DNA of 64,000 nt from Reyranella sp. (GCF_017305915.1 NZ_JAFKJN010000006.1:1-64000), one strand, 5' to 3'. Shown: positions 1-9,398, counted from the stretch's first letter. Translations and numbers: made by a program. Notes: generated from the sequence alone by a model not told the origin.

Positions 1-112
1 CGCTGCCGGCAAGAAGCCCAAGGTCGCCATCGTCGCCGTCATGCGTAAGCTCATCGTCACCCTCAACGCCATGAGCCGACACAACCTCCCTTGGCAGCCT
101 GCCGGCGCTTAG
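1..112 (+). CDS. IS110-family transposase, C-terminal end only (5' end outside window)
   Basis: Reading from base 2, the frame gives 36 residues before a TAG at 110-112. They include the string KPKVAIVAVMRKLIVTLNAM and a final NLPWQP. This matches the usual C-terminus of IS110-family transposases, where a helix of the VAVMRKLLVILNAM type precedes the stop. The catalytic DEDD and Ser regions lie outside the window, so nothing can be said about whether the element is intact. No terminal inverted repeat is expected for IS110. A short palindromic repeat follows directly at 128-151. Confidence 0.7.
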   Translation, partial: AAGKKPKVAIVAVMRKLIVTLNAMSRHNLPWQPAGA

Positions 113-127
113 GCCAAAAGACAGTTG

Positions 128-151
128 CTCCCCATATGAATGGGGAGGGAT
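128..151. repeat. Short palindromic intergenic repeat, copy 1
   Basis: The arms CTCCCCAT and ATGGGGAG flank a 4-nt loop ATGA, followed by GGAT. The same 24 bases recur exactly at 34758-34781, next to a different gene. Both copies lie in non-coding DNA beside a gene end or other inverted repeats, so this is a dispersed genomic hairpin, not part of the adjacent transposase gene. Confidence 0.7.
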
Positions 152-170
152 TGCCGAGTATTGTCGCGCC

Positions 171-773
171 ATGCCCTCCGTTACCGAGACGACGACCATC
201 CCCTCGCCGGCCGACAAGGTCTGGCCCTTGCTGCGCGATCCGGTGCTGGTGGCGTCGTGCATTCCCGGCGCCACGCTGGCGCCGGACCAGGGCGACGGCC
301 AAAAGGACGGGATGTGGCGCGGCTCGGTGCGGGTCAAGTTCGGCCCGACCGTCGCGGTGTTCCGCGGCGAGGCGAGCCTCGCCTTCGACGACACCACGCG
401 CACCTGCACCATCGAAGGCCGAGGTATCGACGGCCGCGGCGCCTCGCGGGCGCTCGCCTCGGGCACGGTCAAAGTCTCCGGCACCGACATCACCGCGCTC
501 GCGGTCGACGGCAGCTTCTCGGTGAGCGGTCCGCTCGAGACCTTCGCCAATGCCGGCGGCGTCCACGTCGCGCGCGCCCTGCTCCAAGAGTTCTCCGCCA
601 ACATGGCGAAGAAAGTCGCCGAGCAGACTGCTGAGGTTCCGCACGTCGAGGCCACTCCGCTTGCCGCGCCGCCGCCCGCGACGGCACCATCGCCTCCGCC
701 GCCGGCGGCCGAGATCAGCGGTTTCGGCCTTCTGTGGCGGGCGTTCCTGTTCTGGTTGCGAGGAAAGCGATGA
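171..773 (+). CDS. CoxG-like SRPBCC-domain protein (carbon monoxide dehydrogenase subunit G family)
   Basis: The protein has 200 residues. Residues 1-145 look like a CoxG/SRPBCC fold: an opening PSPADKVWPLLRDP, the segment VASCIPGATL, and a late strand VDGSFSVSGPLETFANAGG. A Pro/Ala-rich linker (about 160-183) follows, then a hydrophobic C-terminal helix (GFGLLWRAFLFWL). That architecture is typical of CoxG proteins that tether to the inner membrane. In CO oxidisers CoxG helps to recruit the dehydrogenase, but no coxSML genes are present here. The stop overlaps the start of the ThDP enzyme by 4 nt (ATGA), so the two are translationally coupled. The substrate is unknown. Confidence 0.85.
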   Translation: MPSVTETTTIPSPADKVWPLLRDPVLVASCIPGATLAPDQGDGQKDGMWRGSVRVKFGPTVAVFRGEASLAFDDTTRTCTIEGRGIDGRGASRALASGTVKVSGTDITALAVDGSFSVSGPLETFANAGGVHVARALLQEFSANMAKKVAEQTAEVPHVEATPLAAPPPATAPSPPPPAAEISGFGLLWRAFLFWLRGKR

Positions 774-2437
774 GCAGCAAGCTGAAGGTTTCCGACATGC
801 TGGCCCGCGCCTTCGCGGCCGAGGGCGTCGATCACCTGTTCACCCTGATGGGCGACGCCAACATGTACTGGTCGACGGCGATGGCCGAGCTGCCGGGCAT
901 GAAGGTGGTGCATGCCCGCCACGAGCACTGCGCCGTGGCGATGGCCGACGGCTACGCCCGCGCCACCGGCAAGGTGGGCGTCGCCTCGACGACCTGCGGC
1001 CCGGGCTTCACCCAGATCATGACGGCGCTCACCATCGCGGCGCGCGGCAACGTGCCGATCGTGGTGTTCGCCGGCGATTCGCCGCTCGCCGCCGCGTGGT
1101 ACCTGCAGCAGATCGACATGGCGCCGCTGGCGCTGGCCTGCGGCGCGCACTACGTCGCGGTCAAGCACATCGACCGCCTGCTCGACAACGTGCGCGAGGC
1201 CTTCCTGGTGGCGCAGCTCGAGCAGCGGCCGGTGGTGCTGAGCGTGCCGATGGACCTGCAGAAGCAGGCCTGGCCGCACCTCACCGACTACACGCCCTCC
1301 GCCGATCTGGCGCCCGCGGCGCAGCGGCCGGTGCCCGATCCGGCGATCGTCGACAAGGTCGTCGACATGATCGCCGAAGCGGAGAAGCCCATCCTGATCG
1401 CCGGCCGCGGCGCGATCCTGTCGGGCGCCGCGCAGGCGCTCGAGGCTCTCGCGGCCGAAGCGGGCGCGCTGACGGCGACGTCGCTGCTCGGCAAGGGCCT
1501 GTTCGACGGCAATCCCTACGCGCTCGACATCGCCGGCGCCTTCGCGAGCGACTTCGCGCGTGAGCGCTTCGCCGAATCGGACCTGGTGATCGGCGCCGGC
1601 GCGGCGCTCGGCCACTACACCACCGAGGGCGGCTACCTCTATCCCAGCGCGCGCACCATCCAGATCGACACCAACCCGCGCGGCCTGTGGCAGGGCCTGC
1701 GCACCGCCGACCTGCATGTCCGCGCCGACGCAAGAGCCGCGGCCGAGGCGATCGTGGCGCGCCTGAAGCAGCGCGGCGTCAAGCGCGCCGGCTTCCGCAC
1801 CAACGAGATGGCCAAGCTGATCGCGGGCGATTCGCCCGATTCAAAGGAATTCCCGGTGCAGCCCAACACCGTCGATCCGCGAAAAATAGTTGTCGAGCTC
1901 GACAACGTGGTGCCGAAGGACTGGGAGGTCGTGGTCGGCGCCGGCCATTACTTCAGCATGGTGATGACCCACATGAAGGGCCGGCCAGCCGAGCGCTATC
2001 ATGTGGTCAACGATTTCGGCGCGATCGGCTCGGCGCTGCCGGCCGCCATCGGCATCGCCGCGGCCAAGGGCGACGGCAAGGTGCTGCTGGTCGAGGGCGA
2101 CGGCAGCCTGATGATGCACGTGCAGGAGCTGGAGACCGTCCGCCGCCAGGGCATCCGCATGCTGATGGCGATCATGAACGACGGCGGCTACGGAGCCGAG
2201 GTCCACAAGTTCCGCGCGAATGGAATTACGGCCAAGGAGGCCATCCACGGCCGCGGCGATCTTGCCGCCGCCGCCACCGGCTTCGGCCTGCGCGGTGCCT
2301 CCGTCACGCAGCCCGGCCGGATGGCGCCGCTATTCAAGGAGCACCAGGGCGCCAACATCGGCACGGTGTGGGACGTGCATATCGACGATCTCATCCCGTC
2401 ACGGGCGTATCGGCGGGTGCATTACGGCGAGGCGTGA
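770..2437 (+). CDS. Thiamine pyrophosphate-dependent enzyme, acetolactate synthase-like
   Basis: A 555-residue enzyme of the acetolactate synthase/benzoylformate decarboxylase superfamily. The N-terminal PYR domain has the activating glutamate at E52 (HARHEHCAVAMADGYAR), the middle domain contains ILIAGRGAILSG, and the C-terminal PP domain carries the ThDP/Mg motif GDGS...ND at about residues 443-473. ATG 770 is chosen because GAGGAAAG lies just upstream and it overlaps the coxG stop by 4 nt; an in-frame start at 734 would lie well inside coxG. The reaction cannot be named from sequence. The pairing with CoxG suggests a membrane-associated oxidative or carboligating role. A small degenerate copy of its 3' end is at 4357-4401. 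Confidence 0.88.
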   Translation: MSSKLKVSDMLARAFAAEGVDHLFTLMGDANMYWSTAMAELPGMKVVHARHEHCAVAMADGYARATGKVGVASTTCGPGFTQIMTALTIAARGNVPIVVFAGDSPLAAAWYLQQIDMAPLALACGAHYVAVKHIDRLLDNVREAFLVAQLEQRPVVLSVPMDLQKQAWPHLTDYTPSADLAPAAQRPVPDPAIVDKVVDMIAEAEKPILIAGRGAILSGAAQALEALAAEAGALTATSLLGKGLFDGNPYALDIAGAFASDFARERFAESDLVIGAGAALGHYTTEGGYLYPSARTIQIDTNPRGLWQGLRTADLHVRADARAAAEAIVARLKQRGVKRAGFRTNEMAKLIAGDSPDSKEFPVQPNTVDPRKIVVELDNVVPKDWEVVVGAGHYFSMVMTHMKGRPAERYHVVNDFGAIGSALPAAIGIAAAKGDGKVLLVEGDGSLMMHVQELETVRRQGIRMLMAIMNDGGYGAEVHKFRANGITAKEAIHGRGDLAAAATGFGLRGASVTQPGRMAPLFKEHQGANIGTVWDVHIDDLIPSRAYRRVHYGEA

Positions 2438-2452
2438 GCCCCGCTCGCCGGA

Positions 2453-3847
2453 TCAGCGTCGCAGGTCCGCAATGCCGAGTTCTTCCCACATCCATCTCAC
2501 GTCGTAGGCGGCGATCGGGGAATCCGGCGCCTGTTGTGCAGCGTAGTTCTCGAGGAGCTTGAGCCAGCCGACCAGTTTCTCGCGGCCCTTCTTCGTTTTC
2601 GCAGCCTTGCGCGGGGTCACGTTTCCCAGCATCGGTACTGGCTCGTCGAGAAGATTGCGATAGTGGCGTTCCATGGCGTCGTGAAGGATGGCGCTCTCTT
2701 CCTCCGGCGAGAGACCCGACGACGGGATGGGCGCCTCGACCGCCGGCCGGGATGCCATCATCTCCGCCACCGTCCTTGACTCGACGACCGGCTCTCCGAC
2801 GAACGTGCCGATGACGGGATCGAGCAAGGCCCGCCCCCTTTGAGCGCGCTGCGGTGAGTTCGTCTCCAGCTTGAGCGCGTCGGCGTCCAGCTCGACCTCT
2901 CCCATGTTGACGGAACCGTCCGCGAGGGTCGAAACGAAGGTTTGGGCGCCTTCGGGCGCTTTACCGGCCGGGCGCGACGCCGGCGCGACCCAGGTCCAGC
3001 GGTTCTCGTCCGTCCGACGCAACTCCGGGATTGCCGTCAGCCCGGCTTCGAGCGCTTCGCGGTCGGCGCCTTCCTCCAAGGGATAGCGAACGGTCGTGAA
3101 GGCGATCTCCTCGCCGTCGCTGTTCGACAGGGCGGGCAGTCGGGGATTGAGCGTGCGCTCGAGAACATCGTCCAGCCAGACATTGGTGAACAGAAACGCG
3201 CCGCGGCGGAGGATTTCCGTGTCGAGCATGAAGGGATCAACCTTTGCGCCGCCATGCCGTTCCCGCGCCAGCTCGAGGGCTTCGGGGCAGGCATCCGCCT
3301 TGAGCTCGGCAAACCCCTCGCGAATCTCTTCCGCCAGCTCGTGGCTGAACGGCAGGACGCCGCCCGCCATCTCGACCCTCGGTCCCACCCGGACGATGCG
3401 CGCAGCGAGCCGATCCCATGGCTTCAGGCTACGCGTGCCCATTTTCTCGCTGACGCGCACCGGCTCCCCGCCGCGCAGCAGGTCGCGCGCCAGGAACGAC
3501 TGGTCGCGCACGATGTCGCTCACCTCGTACAGGCTCATGACCGAGGAGCGCAGCGCCGCGATGTAGCGTTTGTTGGGGACGCTCTCCTTCCAGCCGCGCC
3601 TTTTCAGGTAGTCGTCGACGATGTTGCTGCCGTCGTCGAGATCGGACGCCAGGAAGTCCTCGAAGACGCATCCCCATACGACGGCCGCCCGCTGATCGCC
3701 GATGACGTCGGCCAACCCGTCGAGCGCGATGCCTGCCGACTGGCAGGGTGGCACCAAATGCCGCTCCAGCAAGTCGTCGAACGGCTCCTGCCACTCCTCG
3801 CGGGAGAGCCACCTCGTCAGGCCAGAGAGGGCGGTCGCGCTTGCCAT
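2453..3847 (-). CDS. Uncharacterised 464-residue protein with DUF2384-like C-terminal motif
   Basis: No overall family is recognised. The protein is soluble, acidic and lacks a signal peptide or membrane segment. The C-terminal part holds LDEPVPMLGNVTPRKAAKT followed by GREKLVGWLKLLENY. This resembles the DEP-x-P-x-LGG-x-TPREA signature of Xre/MbcA/ParS (DUF2384)-type toxin-binding domains and some SEC-C proteins; the resemblance is read by eye and is not proof of homology. The start has a GGGAGG ribosome site upstream. It is convergent with the ThDP enzyme and lies downstream of a broken HTH gene on the same strand, within a segment that looks inserted. Confidence 0.7.
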   Translation of the reverse strand: MASATALSGLTRWLSREEWQEPFDDLLERHLVPPCQSAGIALDGLADVIGDQRAAVVWGCVFEDFLASDLDDGSNIVDDYLKRRGWKESVPNKRYIAALRSSVMSLYEVSDIVRDQSFLARDLLRGGEPVRVSEKMGTRSLKPWDRLAARIVRVGPRVEMAGGVLPFSHELAEEIREGFAELKADACPEALELARERHGGAKVDPFMLDTEILRRGAFLFTNVWLDDVLERTLNPRLPALSNSDGEEIAFTTVRYPLEEGADREALEAGLTAIPELRRTDENRWTWVAPASRPAGKAPEGAQTFVSTLADGSVNMGEVELDADALKLETNSPQRAQRGRALLDPVIGTFVGEPVVESRTVAEMMASRPAVEAPIPSSGLSPEEESAILHDAMERHYRNLLDEPVPMLGNVTPRKAAKTKKGREKLVGWLKLLENYAAQQAPDSPIAAYDVRWMWEELGIADLRR

Positions 3848-3966
3848 GACCCAGCCTCCCTCTCCGGAAAACCGGGATCAAGCGGAAGCTTTCCACGATG
3901 TCGCGCCTTCCCGCTTCCCGCGCAAACGCGCGTCTCCACGATGCTACCTCATCCCGGCGCAACCAG

Positions 3967-4304
3967 TCAGGCGGCTTCGCGGTCGCCCAGGCGAATGATC
4001 TGAGCCCGTTTGCCTTTGGGCCGGACGACAATCTCGACCTCGCAGCCGGCGGCCCTGAGGAAGCGCATGATCCGTTCGATCGAGTAGTTGGCGAACTGGC
4101 CTCGCAGAAGCCGCGACACGTCGGGTTGAGCCATGCCCATGACCTTGGCGGCGTGGGCCTGGGTCCATCCCTCACGGTCGACGATATGCTTGAGCTCGCT
4201 CACGAGCTCGGCTTTGGCCAGGTGATCCTGGGCATCGTGGAACCAAGATCCTCGAAGACATTCCCGCCGCCACGCGTTGCCCGACGGTCACGTGGGTTTG
4301 GCAT
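3967..4304 (-). pseudogene. XRE/HigA-type HTH antitoxin-like gene, frameshifted
   Basis: The C-terminal part (GTG 4203 to TGA 3967, 78 aa) reads as a HigA-like HTH protein: WTQAHAAKVMGMAQPDVSRL then a typical tail IMRFLRAAGCEVEIVVRPKG. The same frame continues upstream as HDAQDHLAKAELVSELK without a start. The missing N-terminus, MPNPRDRRATRGGGNVFEDL, is found in another frame beginning at ATG 4304. Proteins of this family normally read NVFxDLGF-x(2)-A...KAELV, so one base appears lost near 4240 in GGTTCC. It is either a sequencing error or a dead gene. No partner toxin is recognisable beside it. Confidence 0.7.
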
Positions 4305-4328
4305 CTGATGCGCCATTCGACCTCAAAC

Positions 4329-4344
4329 ATAGCGATTTTGCTAT
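4329..4344. promoter_or_regulatory. Candidate operator of the HTH gene
   Basis: Arms ATAGC and GCTAT flank a 6-nt A/T-rich centre 25 bp upstream of the HTH gene start at 4304. Small A/T-rich palindromes in this position are common autoregulatory sites for HigA/Xre antitoxins. The function is inferred from position and symmetry only. Confidence 0.4.
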
Positions 4345-4356
4345 AGACATCACGGC

Positions 4357-4401
4357 ATGCCCGACAGCAAGGAATTCCCGGTGCAGCACGGCGAGGCCTG
4401 A
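4357..4401 (+). pseudogene. Remnant of a ThDP-enzyme gene 3' end
   Basis: The frame reads MPDSKEFPVQHGEA then TGA. Its PDSKEFPVQ is identical to an internal segment of the ThDP enzyme (around base 1850), and the HGEA-stop ending resembles that enzyme's HYGEA-stop. Several codons differ synonymously, so this is not a recent copy. It is best read as what is left of a second, internally deleted homologue. It marks the far side of the accessory segment that separates the ThDP enzyme from the TRAP receptor. Confidence 0.5.
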
Positions 4402-4408
4402 CGGCCTC

Positions 4409-5381
4409 TCAGAACCCGATCGCGCGACGATAGTTGGCAAGGATGGCCCCGCCCTCCGCGCCCATGGCGTCGGTCCAGCGCCGGACGTCCGGTTCGGCCG
4501 CCTTGCGCAGCGCAGGCAGGACATCGGCCGGAGGCTCGGACACCAGGACGCCCCGGTGGGCGACCTCCTGCTGGTCGCGGCGCACGAACGCTCTGATCCG
4601 GCGCCACAGGTCAGCCTCGATCTCGCGGCCAACGGCAACGAGAGCCTCACGCTGCGCCCCGGTCAGGGCCTCGACCATCTCCCGGTTCGCCGTCAGGAAG
4701 GTGAGCTGCTGGGCGAAGAAGACTTCGGTGACGCAGGCGAACTCGCGAGCCAGCACCTCGCTGGGGATGTAGCCGCCGGACAGGACCACCTCGGCTTCGG
4801 TATAGGCGGCGCGCTCCGCCCCCAGCCGGGCGAACAGCTCCGCCCATCCGGCACCGGCATAGGATGTCGCGTCCAGCGCGAACCGGGTGCCGCGAAGATC
4901 GCCGGCCGAGCGCAGGCGAAAGGTGCTCCACAACGCCGCCGGCCGCCACGGTTCTGTCGCGAGCAGGATCTGGCCGTGTCGCGCCAAAGCAGCGGCGTAG
5001 GCCGGCCGCGCGATGCGCAACAGCACCTCGGCCTCATCGAAGGTCGCGGCGAGCATCGGCACGGCGGACAAGCCGAGGACGGGTTCGTCCGTCGCGAACG
5101 CCGGCGCATAGTAGGATGCGAGGGCCGAGGCTCTGCCGATCGCGGCGAAGGGCATCGTGGGCGGCTGCTCGGCCACTACGACCTGGGAAAGTGCCTGGGA
5201 AAAGCGCGGCCGCCTTGTCGACGAGCAGCTGCGCCGCCGTCGCCCCCAGGGTCTGGGAGGAATAGCAGGTCAACTCCAGCCGTCTGGCCTGGGATTGGGA
5301 TTGGGCCTGGGCGCGGCCCGCAAGCAACGCGGCCGGCAATGCTGCGAAAAGCACTCTGCGACGCATGATCAGCAGAGGCAT
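4409..5381 (-). pseudogene. TRAP transporter DctP-type substrate-binding protein, frameshifted
   Basis: The N-terminal part starts at ATG 5381 (or 5366) with a signal peptide (RRRVLFAALPAALLAG, then RAQAQ) and reads LELTCYSSQTLGATAAQLLV to about base 5190. The rest lies in another frame from about 5215 down to 4409 (VVVAEQPPTMPFAAIGRASA through IPSEVLAREFACVTEVFFAQ to the stop). Together they give about 324 residues, the usual length for periplasmic DctP receptors. The break falls in a small direct repeat, TTTCCCAGG-CAC-TTTCCCAGG. No DctQ/DctM membrane genes are adjacent. The gene is either inactive or the break is an assembly error. Confidence 0.7.
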
Positions 5382-5524
5382 TGCAAACAGCGTGCCGGTC
5401 AATGTGTCAAACGATAGCGACATCGGCTATCCTCACGGTGCGTGTTTTCGTGCGTCGATACCCGGCGGCAACGCCGTTCGGTCAACGAGCATCCGTCCAG
5501 GCCCTTCAGCCCAGGAGAAACCGC

Positions 5525-6805
5525 ATGCTCTCCAAGGAAGAGAACGACCTTCTCACCCGCACCGGCCCCGGAACGCCGATGGGCAATGCGATGCGGCGTT
5601 ATTGGGTCCCCGCCTGTCTGTCGAGCGAGATCGGCGAACCGGACGGTGCGCCGGTGCGCGTCAAGCTGATGGGCGAGGAACTCGTCGCCTTCCGCGACAC
5701 CGAGGGACGCATCGGCCTGGTCGAGGAGTATTGCCCGCATCGCGGCGTGTCGCTCTACTTCGGGCGCAACGAGGAGTGCGGCCTGCGCTGCGTCTATCAC
5801 GGCTGGAAGTTCGACGTGACCGGCGCCTGCGTCGATCAGTTGAACGAGCCGGAGGAGCATCAGTTCAAGCACAAGGTACGGCTGACGGCTTATCCGACCT
5901 GCGAGCTCGGCGGCATCGTCTGGGCATACCTCGGGCCTGCCGAGAAGATTCCGCCTTTGCCGAAATTTGCCTGGACCCAGGTGCCGCAAACCCGGCGCCA
6001 CGTCACCAAAGTCATCGAGGAATGCAACTACCTGCAGGCGCTCGAAGGCGGCATCGACACCTCGCACGCGCCGATCCTGCATCGGCTGCTGACCGACACC
6101 TCGACCCGCGGCGGCATCAAGCCGTCAAATCCGTTCGTGCGCGGCAAGGCGCCGATCCTGCGGGTCGACCTGACCGACTACGGCTATCTCTACGCCGGCG
6201 TGCGGCCGCTCGGCGATTCGGAGATCCATGTCCGGACCTATCACTTCATCATGCCGTTCCACCAGATCCGCCCGTCGCGCTCGGAAAGCGGATTGCCGAC
6301 CGATGCCGGCCACATCTGGGTGCCGATCGATGACCACACCTGCGTGGTCTACAACTGGATCTACAGCACCACCGAGGCGCCGCTGACCGCGGGGGACCGG
6401 CTCGAACGCAGCCTCGGCAACGGCCCGTTGCATGTCGACCCGAAGACCTTCCGGTCGCTGCAGAACCGGACGAACAACTATGGCCTCGACCGTGCGATCC
6501 AGAAGACCGAGAGCTACAGCGGCATCGACGGCATCAACCAGCAGGACCGTGCCCTGCAGGAAAGCATGGGCCGGATCGTCGATCGCAGCCGCGAGCATCT
6601 CGGCCCGGCCGACAAGGCGATCATCCAGGCGCGCAAGCTGTTGCGCGAGGCGGTGAAGGCCGTCGAGGCCGGCAGCCAGCCGGTCGGCACCGGCACCAGC
6701 TACTACACGGTCAAGGCCGGCGAGAACGTCTTCGCGCGCGATGCCGATTGGCACCGGGCGTTGGCGCCCGACATCACCAAGGACAGGATCTTGCAGACCG
6801 TGTAG
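5525..6805 (+). CDS. Rieske [2Fe-2S] aromatic ring-hydroxylating oxygenase, alpha subunit
   Basis: The protein has 426 residues. The Rieske cluster ligands are C70-x-H72 and C89-x2-H92 (CPHRGVS and CVYHGW). The catalytic domain has the mononuclear iron region EGGIDTSHAPILH, as in phthalate 4,5-dioxygenase-like enzymes that use a separate reductase. ATG 5525 follows AGGAGAAACCGC; the longer in-frame extension to 5381 has no ribosome site and no family counterpart. No ferredoxin reductase is nearby, so its electron donor must be encoded elsewhere. The substrate is unknown; catabolism of an aromatic or plant-derived ring compound is likely. Confidence 0.9.
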   Translation: MLSKEENDLLTRTGPGTPMGNAMRRYWVPACLSSEIGEPDGAPVRVKLMGEELVAFRDTEGRIGLVEEYCPHRGVSLYFGRNEECGLRCVYHGWKFDVTGACVDQLNEPEEHQFKHKVRLTAYPTCELGGIVWAYLGPAEKIPPLPKFAWTQVPQTRRHVTKVIEECNYLQALEGGIDTSHAPILHRLLTDTSTRGGIKPSNPFVRGKAPILRVDLTDYGYLYAGVRPLGDSEIHVRTYHFIMPFHQIRPSRSESGLPTDAGHIWVPIDDHTCVVYNWIYSTTEAPLTAGDRLERSLGNGPLHVDPKTFRSLQNRTNNYGLDRAIQKTESYSGIDGINQQDRALQESMGRIVDRSREHLGPADKAIIQARKLLREAVKAVEAGSQPVGTGTSYYTVKAGENVFARDADWHRALAPDITKDRILQTV

Positions 6806-6822
6806 GGCGGATTTCGCCAGAG

Positions 6823-6887
6823 ATTTCGTCGGGGCCCGATCTCGTCTAGGGTTTCCTCCACCCCATAAGAGGAGCCGTCGTGAACGC
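6823..6887 (+). promoter_or_regulatory. Upstream/leader region duplicated before the next gene, copy 1
   Basis: The segment contains ATCTCGTCTAGGGT, then CCATAAGAGGAG and the start GTGAACG. An equivalent arrangement precedes the acyl-CoA dehydrogenase at 7708-7773, with ATCTCGTCTAGGGT and CCATAGAGAGGAG before GTGAACG. The shared blocks include the ribosome-binding site and a possible -10-like TAGGGT element. This suggests one promoter/leader was duplicated. Confidence 0.5.
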
Positions 6888-7665
6888 TGCCGCCGCCACC
6901 ATGACACCTCTTCATGAGGCATGGGCGGCCTTGCAGCCTAGACTGAAGATATTGGACCCAGTGCAGTTCTCCCCCGACCAGTGGTCTCTCATCGAATGCA
7001 TGCATGCAAAGTTCAATGATCGCGAAGCGCATACTTACTTGCCCATACCAATTGCCCGCTTTCGCGAAGCTGCGAAGAAGACGATCTACGAACACGCGAA
7101 GCAATTCGACGACGTCAAAACGGAATACGTCGATGACAGGTGGTTCGTAGAAAAATTCGTCAACGGAACTCCCGACACGATGGCGAACTTCGTGCGCCTC
7201 TGTAACGACGATGTCGATGCAATGATGGGCGTGCTCGTTCCTTCAGCGCGCTATCGCAAAGGGCACTATGCGTACGGCAAATTCACGGTGCCCCAACCGC
7301 ATGGTCTGCATACCGACCACAGCGCAGAAGATCGAGGCGCCGCGGGAGAACCGATCTGCATCGCCAGGATCGAGACTCTGGGGACGCACTGCGTTGCCGG
7401 TGACTACAAGGCGCATGACCCTGAAACGCAGGGCATGCTCAAGGCTCTGAGGTATTGGATTGCCGTTCCCGAGGGTCAGCCGGAAGACATCTTCGATGAA
7501 CTGTTGAAACGGGGAGCGCTCAAAACCATCCCGGTCAATCACGTCATGCTGATGGTCGCCGGGAACGGTTCACCGAATGCCCAGATCACGCAGCATATCG
7601 CCGCCAGGCCGCCCGACGGCGGGCTGCATTCGGCGTTCTTTCAGAGGCAATACAAGCTCACCTAG
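6880..7665 (+). CDS. Uncharacterised 261-residue protein, possibly a 2OG-Fe(II) oxygenase-like fold
   Basis: No family is recognised with confidence. There is an HxD-like motif (GLHTDHSAEDRG) and a distal His/Arg segment (ITQHIAARPPDGGLHS) near the C-terminus. Together these could supply the iron triad and 2-oxoglutarate arginine of a cupin-type oxygenase, but this is a hypothesis. Its base and codon use is visibly more A/T-rich than that of neighbouring genes (codons such as AAA, ATA and GAA), suggesting transfer. The start is GTG after AAGAGGAG. Its upstream region is a near copy of that of the following acyl-CoA dehydrogenase. Confidence 0.7.
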   Translation: MNAAAATMTPLHEAWAALQPRLKILDPVQFSPDQWSLIECMHAKFNDREAHTYLPIPIARFREAAKKTIYEHAKQFDDVKTEYVDDRWFVEKFVNGTPDTMANFVRLCNDDVDAMMGVLVPSARYRKGHYAYGKFTVPQPHGLHTDHSAEDRGAAGEPICIARIETLGTHCVAGDYKAHDPETQGMLKALRYWIAVPEGQPEDIFDELLKRGALKTIPVNHVMLMVAGNGSPNAQITQHIAARPPDGGLHSAFFQRQYKLT

Positions 7666-7707
7666 AATCCGTCGATTCAGGCGGTGGCCTTCCGCCCCGT
7701 GGACGTC

Positions 7708-7766
7708 GATTTCGCCCTTGCCGAATCTCGTCTAGGGTCTCCCCAGACCATAGAGAGGAGACACCC

Positions 7767-7773
<7 letters not shown>
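7708..7773 (+). promoter_or_regulatory. Upstream/leader region, copy 2, before the acyl-CoA dehydrogenase
   Basis: This copy shares ATCTCGTCTAGGGT, a CCATAGAGAGGAG ribosome site and the GTGAACG start context with the copy at 6823-6887. Drift is mostly between these blocks. The similarity stops just inside the coding region. Confidence 0.5.
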
Positions 7774-9053
<1,280 letters not shown>

Positions 9054-9095
9054 TAGAAAGGCACCTGACGAGGCGCGCAAACGGCACGGTGCGAG

Positions 9096-9398
9096 CTACG
9101 CTCGCGCCAGGAACTCCGCCGCCAGCAAAGCCCACTCCTCCTCGAGCGCCACGGCGCCGTCGGGCATCGGCTTGCCGGCGCGGCTGTACCAGCCGCCGGC
9201 ATTGCGCAGGTCGCCCTCCTGGCGGTGCAGATGAGCGTGCACCCAGTTGACGTCGTCCTGGTCCTCGTGGCCCTGGCAGACCCGGTGCGCGGCGTCCCAG
9301 TTGCCCTTGGCCAGCCACCACAGCGCCTGCAGCGCCGGCGCGACCTCGGGCGGTGCGTCGGCGGAAAGGCTGCTGCGAAACGCGTCGATCGTCTTCAT
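9096..9398 (-). CDS. Conserved hypothetical protein, about 100 residues
   Basis: A small soluble acidic protein: KTIDAFRSSLSADAPPEVAP, then a helical WWLAKGNWDAAHRVCQG, DVNWVHAHLHRQEGDLRNAG and WYSRAGKPMP. The pattern recalls a short uncharacterised family of tetratricopeptide-like proteins seen in proteobacteria. ATG 9398 is preceded by CGGAGGCTGAA, a good ribosome site; a longer in-frame extension to 9575 is unlike protein. It is convergent with the acyl-CoA dehydrogenase. Function unknown. Confidence 0.7.
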   Translation of the reverse strand: MKTIDAFRSSLSADAPPEVAPALQALWWLAKGNWDAAHRVCQGHEDQDDVNWVHAHLHRQEGDLRNAGGWYSRAGKPMPDGAVALEEEWALLAAEFLARA

